A stretch of 64,000 nucleotides of DNA from Novosphingobium huizhouense (lineage in GTDB: Bacteria > Pseudomonadota > Alphaproteobacteria > Sphingomonadales > Sphingomonadaceae): assembly GCF_020179475.1 (NCBI RefSeq), contig NZ_JAILXZ010000002.1:62001-126000 (forward strand). The letters are read 5' to 3'. Of the stretch, positions 27,459 through 36,508 are shown piece after piece; position 1 is the first letter of the stretch; each line of letters opens with the position of its first letter. The translations under genes and the position numbers were made by a program. Below the pieces are notes generated by a model. The model was not told the DNA's origin and searched no databases. It worked only from the letters and a program-made list of their open reading frames with translations.

Positions 27459-27519
27459 ATCCCTGTTCCTTTTCGCAGGGGGGATGACGATATGCAGGGA
27501 AGCGTCCATAAGTCGGCGC

Positions 27520-28575
27520 ATGAAGAGGATGTCCGCGCAAACCATGCGATCACGGCAGGCGAATTCGAGTCACGCGACCATGCAGGATGTCGCACGGTAC
27601 GCGGGCGTTTCGCTCAAGAGCGTCAGCCGCGTCGTCAACCGCGAACCGCACGTCTCGGCCAAGTTGCGGGCCAAGGTGGAGGATGCGATCGCTGCGCTCG
27701 CCTACGTGCCCGATGTCGCGGCGCGTTCGCTGGCGGGGTCGCGAACCTTCATCATCGGCCTGCTGTTCGACAATCCTAGCCCGAACTACACGATGAAGGT
27801 GCAGGCCGGGGTCTACCGCGCCTGCACCGAGCACGGCTATCACCTGCGGATCGATAACATCAACTCGAACTGCAGCGCCGAGGATCTCGAGCAGCGCCTC
27901 GATGCGGTCGTTCGCAACGGTCGGTCCGACGGGTTCATCCTGACCCCGCCGCTGACCGACAATGCCCAGATCCTCGACTTCTTCGATGCCCGTTCGATCC
28001 GCTACGTGTGCATCGCGCCCAACCTCGACCCGGCGCGCTCGCCGGGCGTCGCGATCGACGATGCGGCAGCGGCAGCCAGTCTGGCGCGGTACTTGTGGGA
28101 CCTGGGGCACCGCCGTTTCGGCATCGTGACCGGCCCGCGCGAGCACGGCGCTGCCGAACGGCGCAGGACCGGCTTCCTCGACGCGTTGGGCGAGCTCGGG
28201 AACCGCTTCCCGGTGCCCGAGCGCAATGGCGGTTTCAGCTTCGAAGGCGGGATGTCCGCCGGCGCGGAACTGCTCGCGGCCGATCCCCGCCCGACGGCCA
28301 TCTTTGCCACCAACGACGACTCCGCGGCCGGGGTCATGGTCGCCTGTTCGAGCGCGCGGATCGCGGTCCCGCACGAGGTGTCGGTCTGCGGGTTCGACGA
28401 CAGCTGGATCGCCAAGTCGGTCTGGCCCTACCTCACCACGATATACCAGCCGATCGAGGAAATGGGCTACGCCGCCGCAACCATGCTGCTCGACCGGCAG
28501 GAGCAGGAGCCGCGCCTCGTCTCGCTCGAGTTCAGGCTGGTCGAGCGGGACTCGGTGGCCGCCGCGGCAGGCTGA
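27520..28575 (+). CDS. LacI-family transcriptional regulator of the beta-glucoside locus
   Basis: About 351 residues from ATG 27520. The DNA-binding helix-turn-helix and hinge are ATMQDVARYAGVSLKSVSRVVNREPHVS, then AALAYVPDVAARSLAG (about residues 18-78). A periplasmic-binding-protein-like effector domain follows (TFIIGLLFDNPSPNYTMKVQAGV, PTAIFATNDDSAAGVM, VSVCGFDDSWIAK). The start is uncertain: no candidate (27484, 27520, 27529, 27544) has a clear Shine-Dalgarno site. It probably represses or activates the GH3 gene and the lost receptor in response to a glucoside, through the tandem operators in front of it. Confidence 0.9.
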   Translation: MKRMSAQTMRSRQANSSHATMQDVARYAGVSLKSVSRVVNREPHVSAKLRAKVEDAIAALAYVPDVAARSLAGSRTFIIGLLFDNPSPNYTMKVQAGVYRACTEHGYHLRIDNINSNCSAEDLEQRLDAVVRNGRSDGFILTPPLTDNAQILDFFDARSIRYVCIAPNLDPARSPGVAIDDAAAAASLARYLWDLGHRRFGIVTGPREHGAAERRRTGFLDALGELGNRFPVPERNGGFSFEGGMSAGAELLAADPRPTAIFATNDDSAAGVMVACSSARIAVPHEVSVCGFDDSWIAKSVWPYLTTIYQPIEEMGYAAATMLLDRQEQEPRLVSLEFRLVERDSVAAAAG

Positions 28576-28595
28576 ACCCGCCGCGGTCCCACGCG

Positions 28596-30443
28596 CTAGA
28601 AGTCCGACCAGTCTTCCGCCACGGCAAGGTTGCTGGCGGGAAGAGCCGCGACAGGGCGCGTCGCCGGGGGCAGGGCGGGTGCGGGTGCGGGGAAGGGCGC
28701 GACGACCGCGCCGCCCCGCATGCCCGGCAGCGACGAGGTCCGCTCCTTGCCGATCTTGAACCCGGCAAAGGTCGCCGAAAGGTGCGAAGCCTCCTGCGTC
28801 AGGTTCTTCGTCGCCGCATTGGTCTGTTCGACCATCGCTGCGTTCTGCTGGGTCATCTGGTCCATGGCGCTGATCGATTCGCTGATCTTGCGCAGCGCGA
28901 CGGACTGTTCGCCCGCGGTGTCGGCGATCGTCGAGATCGAGGCCGTCACCGTGCCGACGCGGCCGATGATGGTCTCGAGCGCCGATCCGGTCTCGTTGAC
29001 CAGGTCCACACCCTTGCGCACGTGTTCGGTGACCGCCTCGACCCGCTGCTTGATCGCGCTGGCCGCTTCGGTGGCGCGCAGCGCAAGCGCGCGGACCTCC
29101 GAGGCGACGACCGCGAAGCCCTTGCCGGCCTCGCCCGCCCGCGCGGCCTCGACCCCGGCGTTGAGCGCGAGGAGGTTGGTCTGGAACGCGATCCCGTCGA
29201 TCATCGCGGTGATCTCCGAGATTTCGGCGCTGGCGCGGTTCACCCGGTCCATCGCATCGATCGCCTTGCTCACGACCGCGCCGCCGTTTTCGGCCTGGCC
29301 GCGGGCCTCGACCATCGAGTGGCTGACGTCGGCGGCGATCTTCGCATAGTCCTCGATCTGCCGGGTCAGCATGTCCATTTCGCTCGACGAAGCCTGGAGG
29401 CTGGCCGCCTGCATCTCGCTGCGGTTGGCAAGATCCGTGGTCGCCTGGCGGATCTCGTTCGAGGTCAGGTCGATGTTGACGATGCTGTCCTGGACCTGGC
29501 CCATCGCCTCGCACAGGCGCGACATGGCGTCGTTGAAATCCTGCGCGACAGCCTGGAACGCCGGCGGCACGTCGACCACGCGGACCGAGAGGTCGGCCAT
29601 CGCCACCGCGTGGAGATTGTCGCCGATCTTGGACATCGCCGCTTCGCGATCGGCCACCGCGCGCTGGCGATCGAGCGCGGCATTGCGGAAGTGTTCCACC
29701 GCGCGCGCCATGTCGCCCAGTTCGTCGGTGCGCTCCGTCCCCGAAACGAAGACCGAGTTGTCGCCATCGGCCAGCGCGGTCATCGTCACGGTCAGTTCGC
29801 CGATCGGGGTCGCCAGCGATTGCGCGAGCTTGCGCGAGAGCAGTACCGAAAGCCCGATCATCGTGGCGCCGCCCAGGACCAGCGCGATCCAGGCATAGAA
29901 CACGGCCTTCGCCTGCATCGCGGTGTCGGAGTCGACTTCGGCCTGCTGCGCCTTGCGCAGGTCGCGCAACGGCAGCACCGCGTCGGTCACCAGCACGGCC
30001 TTGCCGCCGGCGCGGATCGCCGCGACCGCTGCGTCGAGCTGGCCCGACTTGACGGTCTCGATCGACTTGTCGCCCCACTCGCGGCGCCACTTCTGGGTTT
30101 CCTCGCGCGACTTGCGGACCAGCGCCTGGCGCTCCGGATCGACCAGCCGGTTCTCGAGCTCGCGCGAGGTCTTGTCGTAGTCGTCGCGCCCTTCGTAGTA
30201 GGACTTGAGGTAGCTCTCGTCCCCGGTCACGAGGTAGCCGCGCATCTGGCTGTTCTGCCGAAGCAGCGCCGTCTCCAGGGTCAGCGAGTCGGCAAGGATC
30301 GACTGGCTTTCCGTGTTGCGGACGGCGATGCGCGAGATGATCGCCAGGCTGACCCCGAAAACCAGCATCATCGCGATTGCGGACACGATCACCGTGACGA
30401 AGGCAACGCCCAGGCGCCGGGGAATGTTCATTCGGTCGAGCAA
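28596..30443 (-). CDS. Methyl-accepting chemotaxis protein with CHASE3-like sensor
   Basis: A 615-residue chemoreceptor: TM1 (about 12-36), a periplasmic four-helix CHASE3-like domain ([22 protein letters not shown]), TM2 (about 185-208) and a HAMP region. The signalling domain has the conserved hairpin tip [31 protein letters not shown]. The C terminus is EDWSDF, an xWxxF-type tether for the methylation enzymes CheR/CheB. The start is probably TTG 30443: GAAGGGA lies 7 bp before it, whereas the ATG 12 bp later (30431) has no such site. No other chemotaxis genes are in the window. It converges on lacI with a 20-bp gap. Confidence 0.92.
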   Translation of the reverse strand: MLDRMNIPRRLGVAFVTVIVSAIAMMLVFGVSLAIISRIAVRNTESQSILADSLTLETALLRQNSQMRGYLVTGDESYLKSYYEGRDDYDKTSRELENRLVDPERQALVRKSREETQKWRREWGDKSIETVKSGQLDAAVAAIRAGGKAVLVTDAVLPLRDLRKAQQAEVDSDTAMQAKAVFYAWIALVLGGATMIGLSVLLSRKLAQSLATPIGELTVTMTALADGDNSVFVSGTERTDELGDMARAVEHFRNAALDRQRAVADREAAMSKIGDNLHAVAMADLSVRVVDVPPAFQAVAQDFNDAMSRLCEAMGQVQDSIVNIDLTSNEIRQATTDLANRSEMQAASLQASSSEMDMLTRQIEDYAKIAADVSHSMVEARGQAENGGAVVSKAIDAMDRVNRASAEISEITAMIDGIAFQTNLLALNAGVEAARAGEAGKGFAVVASEVRALALRATEAASAIKQRVEAVTEHVRKGVDLVNETGSALETIIGRVGTVTASISTIADTAGEQSVALRKISESISAMDQMTQQNAAMVEQTNAATKNLTQEASHLSATFAGFKIGKERTSSLPGMRGGAVVAPFPAPAPALPPATRPVAALPASNLAVAEDWSDF

Positions 30444-30499
30444 CTTTCGGTCCCTTCAGTCACGACGCATGGATCAAGACGGCCTGACGCCGGATTTCT

Positions 30500-33019
30500 T
30501 CAGAACGAGAACCGCAGCATCGCGGTCACCGTGCGCCCGTTGAGCGTCTGCGCGCTGACCACGCCGCTCGCCGGGATCGCTGCTGCGGAGATGTTCACGA
30601 ACGCCAACTTGTCGAAGACGTTGAAGGCGTTGATGCCCAGTTCGATGCGCGGCATCGGGCGCACGAACAGGAACGGGCTGACCACGACATAACCCGGCTG
30701 CTTGAGGATGTTGGTGTCCTGGGCGAAGCTGCTGGTGGTGCCGTTGATCGTCGCGCCGACCGTCACGATGCCCTGCTCGAACTGCGGGCGGGCCGAGAAG
30801 AACAGCGAGGGCTGGTGGCGCGGCCGGTTGCCCTCGATCGCAGGGTTGGTCGAGTCCTTGTCGATCTTCGACTTGGCGTACGTCGCGCCAACGGCAAGGC
30901 TGAACGGCCCGCGTCGCACTTCGCCCTCGAGCTCGATGCCCTTGGCGCTGTACGAGCGGCTGAACGACACGACCTTGGGCGCGCCGGTCGCGTCCGCCCC
31001 GATCTGGAACCCGGATTCGCCCGTCGAGGCCCAGAACCCGGTCAGGAACAGGCTGATGCCGTTCTGGCGCATCTTCAGGCCGGCCTCCGCCTGCTTGACC
31101 GCGCCGTAAGCCGCAACGCCGTCGGCGAGCTTGCCCGTTGCGGGATCCTGCTGCGGCGTGAACAGAAGGCGTTCTGCGCCTGCGCGTCCGCCGCGGCTGT
31201 AGCGGGCGAAGACGGACAAGGGTTCGGCGATGCGATAGTTCACCCCGGCCGAATAGGACAGGTAGTTGTAGTCGTAGTCGACAAGCCCCGGCTGCGAAGT
31301 CGCCAGGATCGCGACCCGCGTTTCGGGCAGCGACAGGCTGCCGTCGCGGTTGAGATCGATCGGCGCGGTCCCGGTGCCGGCGGGCGGGCTGTAGGTGTTG
31401 CCGGAGACCTTGCCGGTATCGATGCGGATGCTTCCGCCGACCGAAAGCTTCCCGATCTGATAGTTCGCGGATGCGTAAGGCGCCAGCACGCGATAATTCA
31501 CGTCATAGCGCCGATGATACGTGGCGAGTGGGGCGCCCGCGATAATTCCGTAGCCAAGGATTCCCGCATCGGTGACTCGCGTGCCGTTGGCGGCGGTCAG
31601 GTCGAAGCGCGTGCCCTGTCCATGCGCCGCATATCCTTCGAGCGCGCTCGCCAGCGACCAGTACATGTCCACGTTCTGCGACGCATAGTAGACACCCGCT
31701 GTGGTGGTCAGCTTGCCTTCGCCCAGGGTGAAGGTGCGGCTGGCGCGCAGGTCGTTGGTCAGATTGTCCAGGTTGTTGAGATCGCCGTGCACGTAGATCG
31801 AGGTGGCAAGGAGCCCGTTGCCGTTGAGACCAGCCGGATCGGTCACGATCTTGCCGTTGTTCGGTCCGCCAGCGTAGCTCAGCACCGCGCCGGGGCCCCC
31901 GAAGGTCGCCGCCATCGTTGCGGCCGGGAGGGTCAGAAGCGTGGTGTTCTCGTTGTACGCCCCGCTATTGGCCGCGAACCGGAACTTGTCGGTTATCGTC
32001 CAGTCGCCGATCTCGAACTGGGCTTCCAGCCCGACCGCCTTCGACACCCCGTGGATGCCTTCGTGCAAGTCGAACTGCGTCGGGTTGTTCCTGTCGTCGA
32101 CGCCGGCAAGGTCGGCAATGTACTTCGAGTTGAGCGCATCGCGCCGTGCGTCGAGGCCGGGCAGGTCGCTGAACTGCGGCGACTCATTGGTGCCGGCAAT
32201 CCGGAGCGGGAACTGCGTATAGAGCGCTTGCCGGTCGTCGAGGTACTTTCCGTAGAAGCGGATGTAGCCGCCCGAGAAGGTGCGGGTCACGTTGACCTTG
32301 ACCTGACCGCCCCGGGTGCCGCGATAACCGACCTCGCGCGGGCCTTCGCCCTCATGGAAGAAGCCTCCTACGTGGAAGCGCCAGTCACCCCCGAGCGGAG
32401 CCCCGTAATCGAAGTCGAGCCGATGGAGGTCGTATCCGAGCCCGGACGAGAGGAGCAGAGCGCCCCCTTCGGTCTCGCCGGTCTTCGAAATCAGGTTGAT
32501 CACCCCGCCCGGGGAATTGGACGCAAAGGTCGAGGCCGAGCCGCCGCGGATCGACTGGACCTGCGAAAGACCGATGTCCGCGCGGACGAACGTGTCGGCC
32601 CCGGCGAGGTGGATGTCCCCGAACTCGAGCACGGGCAGGCCGTCTTCCTGGATCTGGACGTATCGGCTGCCGTCGGCCGACAGTGGCAGCCCGCGCACCG
32701 TCAGCGCGGAGAAACCGTCGACGCCCTGGGTTTCGGCCCGGACACCGGGAAGGTTCGCAAGAATGCCTGCCACGGCCGGCGTGCCCAGCTTGGGAAGATC
32801 GGTCTCGTCGAGCGTGCTGGCCGAAATCGCCGTGTCGAGAAGGTCGCGGCCCTTGGCGACGCCAGTGCTGAAGGCCTTGGTCGGCGCACCGGCAGGCTGC
32901 GCCTGCTCCCGGGCGTCGGCGCTCTTCGAGGTCTGCGATGGGGCGGCCGTCGAAGCTGCCGCTGCATCGGACAGGCCGACGAGAGCCGCACCCGAAAGGA
33001 GAATGTACAATACGCGCAT
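30500..33019 (-). CDS. TonB-dependent receptor
   Basis: An 839-residue outer-membrane receptor: signal peptide (about 1-22), a plug domain with FSALTVRGLPLSADGSRYVQIQEDGLPV and SIRGGSASTFASNSPGGVINLISKTG, and a barrel ending in RTVTAMLRFSF. The plug resembles those of siderophore and carbohydrate receptors of sphingomonads; the ligand is not evident. GAGGG lies 7 bp before the ATG. A 206-bp AT-richer stretch separates it from the divergent DUF2332 gene and should contain its promoter. It is upstream of, and on the same strand as, the chemoreceptor, with a 56-bp gap. Confidence 0.92.
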   Translation of the reverse strand: MRVLYILLSGAALVGLSDAAAASTAAPSQTSKSADAREQAQPAGAPTKAFSTGVAKGRDLLDTAISASTLDETDLPKLGTPAVAGILANLPGVRAETQGVDGFSALTVRGLPLSADGSRYVQIQEDGLPVLEFGDIHLAGADTFVRADIGLSQVQSIRGGSASTFASNSPGGVINLISKTGETEGGALLLSSGLGYDLHRLDFDYGAPLGGDWRFHVGGFFHEGEGPREVGYRGTRGGQVKVNVTRTFSGGYIRFYGKYLDDRQALYTQFPLRIAGTNESPQFSDLPGLDARRDALNSKYIADLAGVDDRNNPTQFDLHEGIHGVSKAVGLEAQFEIGDWTITDKFRFAANSGAYNENTTLLTLPAATMAATFGGPGAVLSYAGGPNNGKIVTDPAGLNGNGLLATSIYVHGDLNNLDNLTNDLRASRTFTLGEGKLTTTAGVYYASQNVDMYWSLASALEGYAAHGQGTRFDLTAANGTRVTDAGILGYGIIAGAPLATYHRRYDVNYRVLAPYASANYQIGKLSVGGSIRIDTGKVSGNTYSPPAGTGTAPIDLNRDGSLSLPETRVAILATSQPGLVDYDYNYLSYSAGVNYRIAEPLSVFARYSRGGRAGAERLLFTPQQDPATGKLADGVAAYGAVKQAEAGLKMRQNGISLFLTGFWASTGESGFQIGADATGAPKVVSFSRSYSAKGIELEGEVRRGPFSLAVGATYAKSKIDKDSTNPAIEGNRPRHQPSLFFSARPQFEQGIVTVGATINGTTSSFAQDTNILKQPGYVVVSPFLFVRPMPRIELGINAFNVFDKLAFVNISAAAIPASGVVSAQTLNGRTVTAMLRFSF

Positions 33020-33225
33020 TTGTTGCCCTCACTGAAAATTCGGGACAAGCTACCGCGCTTCCTTGAACGTTGTTTTTTATGGAATGTATGTATTTGGTCG
33101 TAGGTCCATCTTATCGAGGCCGGTCCATCGACAATTGATAAGGTCTTGTACGTATCGCGGTCGTTTACCGGCCTTCACGGCGCACTGTCTATAGGGCGTC
33201 CACAACGCCAACGATGCGAAGCGTG

Positions 33226-34293
33226 ATGGAACCAAGTCCTTCTTTTTCCCAGTTTTCACCCTGCGATCCGTTCACCGACGTGATCGAAGCGCAAGCGAGT
33301 TTCCTGCGCAGCCATCATGCGCCCTTTTCCGCGATGGTGATGGAAGCCGTCGCCACCCACATCGGGCTCGCGACGCAGTGCGCAGCGATCTTCGCGACAT
33401 GGCCGGGCGACCGCCGCGCCGCCGCGCTGCCGCTGCGCCTGCTCGCCGGGCTGCATCACGTCGCGCGCGCCGGGGTGGTCCCGGAGCTCTCCTCGGCGTT
33501 CGCTTCGCTCGACATCGATTGCGAGGCGGCGGTGGCGAAAGCCCTGGTCCGCTGCGACGCGATGCTCGCCGGGTGGCTGAGCAGCCCGACCCAGACCAAC
33601 GAAGTCGCGCGCAGTGCCGCGACGATGGCGGCGCTGCGGGTCCTTGCCGGTCGCTTCGACAGGCCCATCGCCCTGTTCGAACTCGGCGCGAGTGCAGGGC
33701 TCAACCTCGTGCTCGATGCCTATGCCTTCGATCTGGGCGGGGTGCAGGGCGGCGACCCGGCCTCTCCGCTGGAGTTGAAGCCGGCCTGGGACGGCCCTGC
33801 GCCGGTCGGGGCGCAACCCCGGATCGTGCGCGCGCAGGGGATCGACCAGGACCCGCTCGACATTCGCAGCGCCGCCGATTGCGAGCGGCTGTTCGCCTAT
33901 GTGTGGCCGGACCGGCGGGACCGGCTGTGGATCCTGCGCCAGGCCATCGGCCTTGCGCGCAACCGCCGGGTCGACCTCCAGCGCGGCGACGCGGTGACCT
34001 GGCTCTGCGATCAGCTGAAAGCGCCTGCGGACGTCGGGGTCACACGCTGCATCGTCCATACGATGTTCGAGCAATACCTCGGCCCTGCCGACAAGGCCCG
34101 GATCGCTGCCGTGCTCGACAGCACCGGGGCGAAAGCCACTAGCGATGCGCCGCTCGCGCGGATCTCGTTCGAATGGGACGCCAGTCGAACCCGCGTCGAA
34201 CTCGCGCTGACCGTGTGGCCCGACGGCGTGCGGCAGGTGCTGGCGCACTGCCATCCCTACGGAGCCTGGATCCGCTGGCTCGGCACGCGCTGA
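33226..34293 (+). CDS. DUF2332 family protein
   Basis: About 355 residues. It is recognisable as DUF2332 by FLRSHHAPFSAMVMEAVA near the start, LPLRLLAGLHHVARAG, and FELGASAGLNLVLDAYAF in the middle. The GASAGLN stretch has the look of an S-adenosylmethionine-type glycine loop, but no activity is established. An ATG at 33214 would add four residues; neither start has a strong ribosome site. It stands alone, divergent from a TonB receptor and convergent with mocA (25-bp gap). Confidence 0.82.
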   Translation: MEPSPSFSQFSPCDPFTDVIEAQASFLRSHHAPFSAMVMEAVATHIGLATQCAAIFATWPGDRRAAALPLRLLAGLHHVARAGVVPELSSAFASLDIDCEAAVAKALVRCDAMLAGWLSSPTQTNEVARSAATMAALRVLAGRFDRPIALFELGASAGLNLVLDAYAFDLGGVQGGDPASPLELKPAWDGPAPVGAQPRIVRAQGIDQDPLDIRSAADCERLFAYVWPDRRDRLWILRQAIGLARNRRVDLQRGDAVTWLCDQLKAPADVGVTRCIVHTMFEQYLGPADKARIAAVLDSTGAKATSDAPLARISFEWDASRTRVELALTVWPDGVRQVLAHCHPYGAWIRWLGTR

Positions 34294-34318
34294 AGCGGCA
34301 TGCCTTGCACTGCCCGCG

Positions 34319-34894
34319 CTAGCGCGCGCGCCGGGCGAGGTATCGTTCGGCGAGGGCGAGGTCCTCGGGGCGGTCGATGTCGATCTCGGCGCCGACGGGC
34401 AGGGCGATGGTTTCTGCCCCCGCAAGCAGGGTGCCGGCGCCGCGGTCGCCGGTCAGCGCCCGGAGCGCGGCGAAATGCCGGGCGCCGAAGATCGCCGGCG
34501 GCATCGTCGTTCCCGCACCGGAACTGGCCGCCCGGTCCGATGCGAAGGCCGCGATCAGCGCGCGCAGGTGCGAGGTCGGGACCAGCGGCATGTCGGCCAG
34601 CGCCACCAGCACCGCGCGTGCGCCCGCCGCCTGCGCAGCCGCCACGCCCAGCCCCAGCGAGCGCGACTGCGGCGCGCCGGGGTCGGCCGCTTCGATCATC
34701 TCATAGCCCGCGATCCTCGCCCGGCCCGGTCGCACCACGGCGAAGCGATGGCCGACCTCCAGCGGGGCGAGCGCTGCAAGAACGTGGTCGAGCACCGTCC
34801 TGCCCGCGAGCATGGCGCCCAGCTTGTCGCCGCCGAAGCGCTCGGCGCGGCCCGCGGCCAGAAGGACGAGGGCGATATCGCCCGCTTCAATCAC
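34319..34894 (-). CDS. MocA-like molybdenum cofactor cytidylyltransferase
   Basis: A 191-residue nucleotidyltransferase of the MobA/MocA fold. The N-terminal NTP-binding loop is LVLLAAGRAERFGGDKLGAML (about residues 9-29) and the metal-binding Asp is in VALADMPLVPTSHL. MocA attaches CMP to molybdopterin, giving the cofactor form used by xanthine-dehydrogenase-type enzymes. It starts at GTG 34894, overlapping the xdhC stop (GTGA). The pair is divergent from the two molybdenum hydroxylase subunits at 36-38.7 kb, which are the obvious clients. Confidence 0.9.
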   Translation of the reverse strand: MIEAGDIALVLLAAGRAERFGGDKLGAMLAGRTVLDHVLAALAPLEVGHRFAVVRPGRARIAGYEMIEAADPGAPQSRSLGLGVAAAQAAGARAVLVALADMPLVPTSHLRALIAAFASDRAASSGAGTTMPPAIFGARHFAALRALTGDRGAGTLLAGAETIALPVGAEIDIDRPEDLALAERYLARRAR

Positions 34895-35817
34895 GCGCCC
34901 GCGCTCTCGCTCGCGCTCGAAGTCCCGGTCCCGGACGGATGCGCGAGGATCGGGCGGGCGCGCAGGTGGTACTCCTGCACCACTTCGGCGACGATCGACA
35001 GGGCGAGGGTCGCAGCATCCCGCGCCCCGGGGATCAGCCCGATCGGCCCGCGCAGGCGATCGACGCGGTCGCGGTCGACGCCCGCCTCGCGCAATGCTGC
35101 GACGCGGGCGCGTTGCGTCCGCCGGCTGCCCACCGCGCCGTGGTAGAACGCCTCGATCTCCAGCGCCTGCGCCAGCAGGTGTTCCTCCCAGTCGCGATCG
35201 TGGAACGCGAGCACCACCGCGGTCCACGGATCGCCCGCGACGCGCGGAAGGCTGTTGCGATGGAGCAGCGGATGGATCGTGTCGTCGCGATGGAGGTCGT
35301 CGGCCGGCGCATAGGCCTCGATCGCGAGATCGAGCCCGCGCGCGGTGCGGGTGAGCGCGACCAGGTCCTCGCCATGGCCGAGCGCGACGATCCGCAACGG
35401 CGGGGGATAACGGCACGGCCGCTCGCCCAGCAGCAGCGTCGCCGTCGTGCGCGCCTCGAGCTGCGCCAAGGCCGCCTCGATCCGCTCGGGCGCGGGCAGG
35501 GGGGTGAACTGCAGGTCGATTCCGCCGCCGCAGGGCAGGCGCAGGTCCAGATAGGGCGATCCCGCGCCATAGCGCACCGTCCGCGTTTCCCCCGACCGGG
35601 CGACGGCGCGCGCCTCGTCGATCACCGCGCGCTCGACGCACCCGGCCGAAAGCGAGCCCAGGTGGCGCCCGTCGGTAAGCACGACCATCTGCGACCCGAC
35701 CCCGCGTGATGCGGCGCCCTCGTACCCGACCAGCGTGACGAACGCGCCGGCCAGGCCATTGCGCAGGGCCTCGTGCGCAAAGTGCAGCAGGTCAAAGGGG
35801 CGCGGCGCGATCTGCAT
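34891..35817 (-). CDS. XdhC/CoxI family molybdenum-enzyme maturation protein
   Basis: A 308-residue protein. The N-terminal XdhC domain shows the conserved SRGVGSQMVVLTDG and GSLSAGCVERAV segments; the C-terminal half is Rossmann-like and ends in GPIGLIPGARDAATLALSIVAEV. XdhC proteins bind the molybdenum cofactor, help to add its terminal sulphido ligand and insert it into xanthine-dehydrogenase-family enzymes. It is coupled to mocA and divergent from the hydroxylase genes with a 217-bp gap that must hold both promoters. Confidence 0.9.
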   Translation of the reverse strand: MQIAPRPFDLLHFAHEALRNGLAGAFVTLVGYEGAASRGVGSQMVVLTDGRHLGSLSAGCVERAVIDEARAVARSGETRTVRYGAGSPYLDLRLPCGGGIDLQFTPLPAPERIEAALAQLEARTTATLLLGERPCRYPPPLRIVALGHGEDLVALTRTARGLDLAIEAYAPADDLHRDDTIHPLLHRNSLPRVAGDPWTAVVLAFHDRDWEEHLLAQALEIEAFYHGAVGSRRTQRARVAALREAGVDRDRVDRLRGPIGLIPGARDAATLALSIVAEVVQEYHLRARPILAHPSGTGTSSASESAGA

Positions 35818-36034
35818 CAGCAAGGCGCGGCAACGCTGGGGTGCGGGTGCAGCACGGGGAGGGTGGCGCTGCGCAAGGCGGTCGGCATCGCCGCGCAAAC
35901 TGGCCGAGATCGCCCGGATCCGCAAGCACCGCGCCGCCTGCGCCGCCCGGGGTCGGCCAAAAACGGTGTTGACCGCGCGCTGCCGCTTGCCCGATCATCG
36001 CGCCCCGGGTGCCGCACTGCAACACGAGTCTGCC

Positions 36035-36508
36035 ATGACCTCCGCGCTTTCCTTCATCGTCAACGGCGAATCCCGCAGCGTGACCGCGCCCGCCGAAAAG
36101 CCGCTGCTGTGGGTCCTGCGCGAGGATCTCGACATGCCGGGCACCAAGTTCGGATGCGGCGCCGGGCTGTGCGGCGCCTGCACCGTGATCCTCGACGGGG
36201 TGGCGGTGCGCTCGTGCCAGACCCCGGCCGGCGATGTCGCGGGCAAGACCGTGACCACGATCGAAGGCGTCGCCGCGCTTGCCGCCGGAAAGCGCGTGGT
36301 CGATGCCTGGGTCGACCTCGACGTCCCGCAATGCGGCTATTGCCAGGCCGGGCAGATCATGTCGGCCACCGCCCTGCTGACCGAGACGCCGAAGCCGAGC
36401 GCCGACGAGATCGTCGCCGGGATGGTCGGCAACATCTGCCGCTGCTCCACCTACATTCGCATCGAGCGCGCGATCCGCAAGGCCGCCGGGCTGGGAGAGC
36501 CGGCATGA
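36035..36508 (+). CDS. [2Fe-2S] small subunit of a molybdenum hydroxylase (IorA/CoxS-like)
   Basis: A 157-residue protein with two iron-sulphur clusters. The plant-ferredoxin-like one is held by cysteines in FGCGAGLCGACTVIL and SCQTP; the second, four-helix one by CGYCQAG and CRCSTY. It passes electrons from the molybdenum subunit encoded next. The stop overlaps the large-subunit start by 4 bp. No FAD subunit gene is present, as in isoquinoline 1-oxidoreductase-type enzymes, which probably pass electrons to a cytochrome or quinone. Confidence 0.93.
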   Translation: MTSALSFIVNGESRSVTAPAEKPLLWVLREDLDMPGTKFGCGAGLCGACTVILDGVAVRSCQTPAGDVAGKTVTTIEGVAALAAGKRVVDAWVDLDVPQCGYCQAGQIMSATALLTETPKPSADEIVAGMVGNICRCSTYIRIERAIRKAAGLGEPA

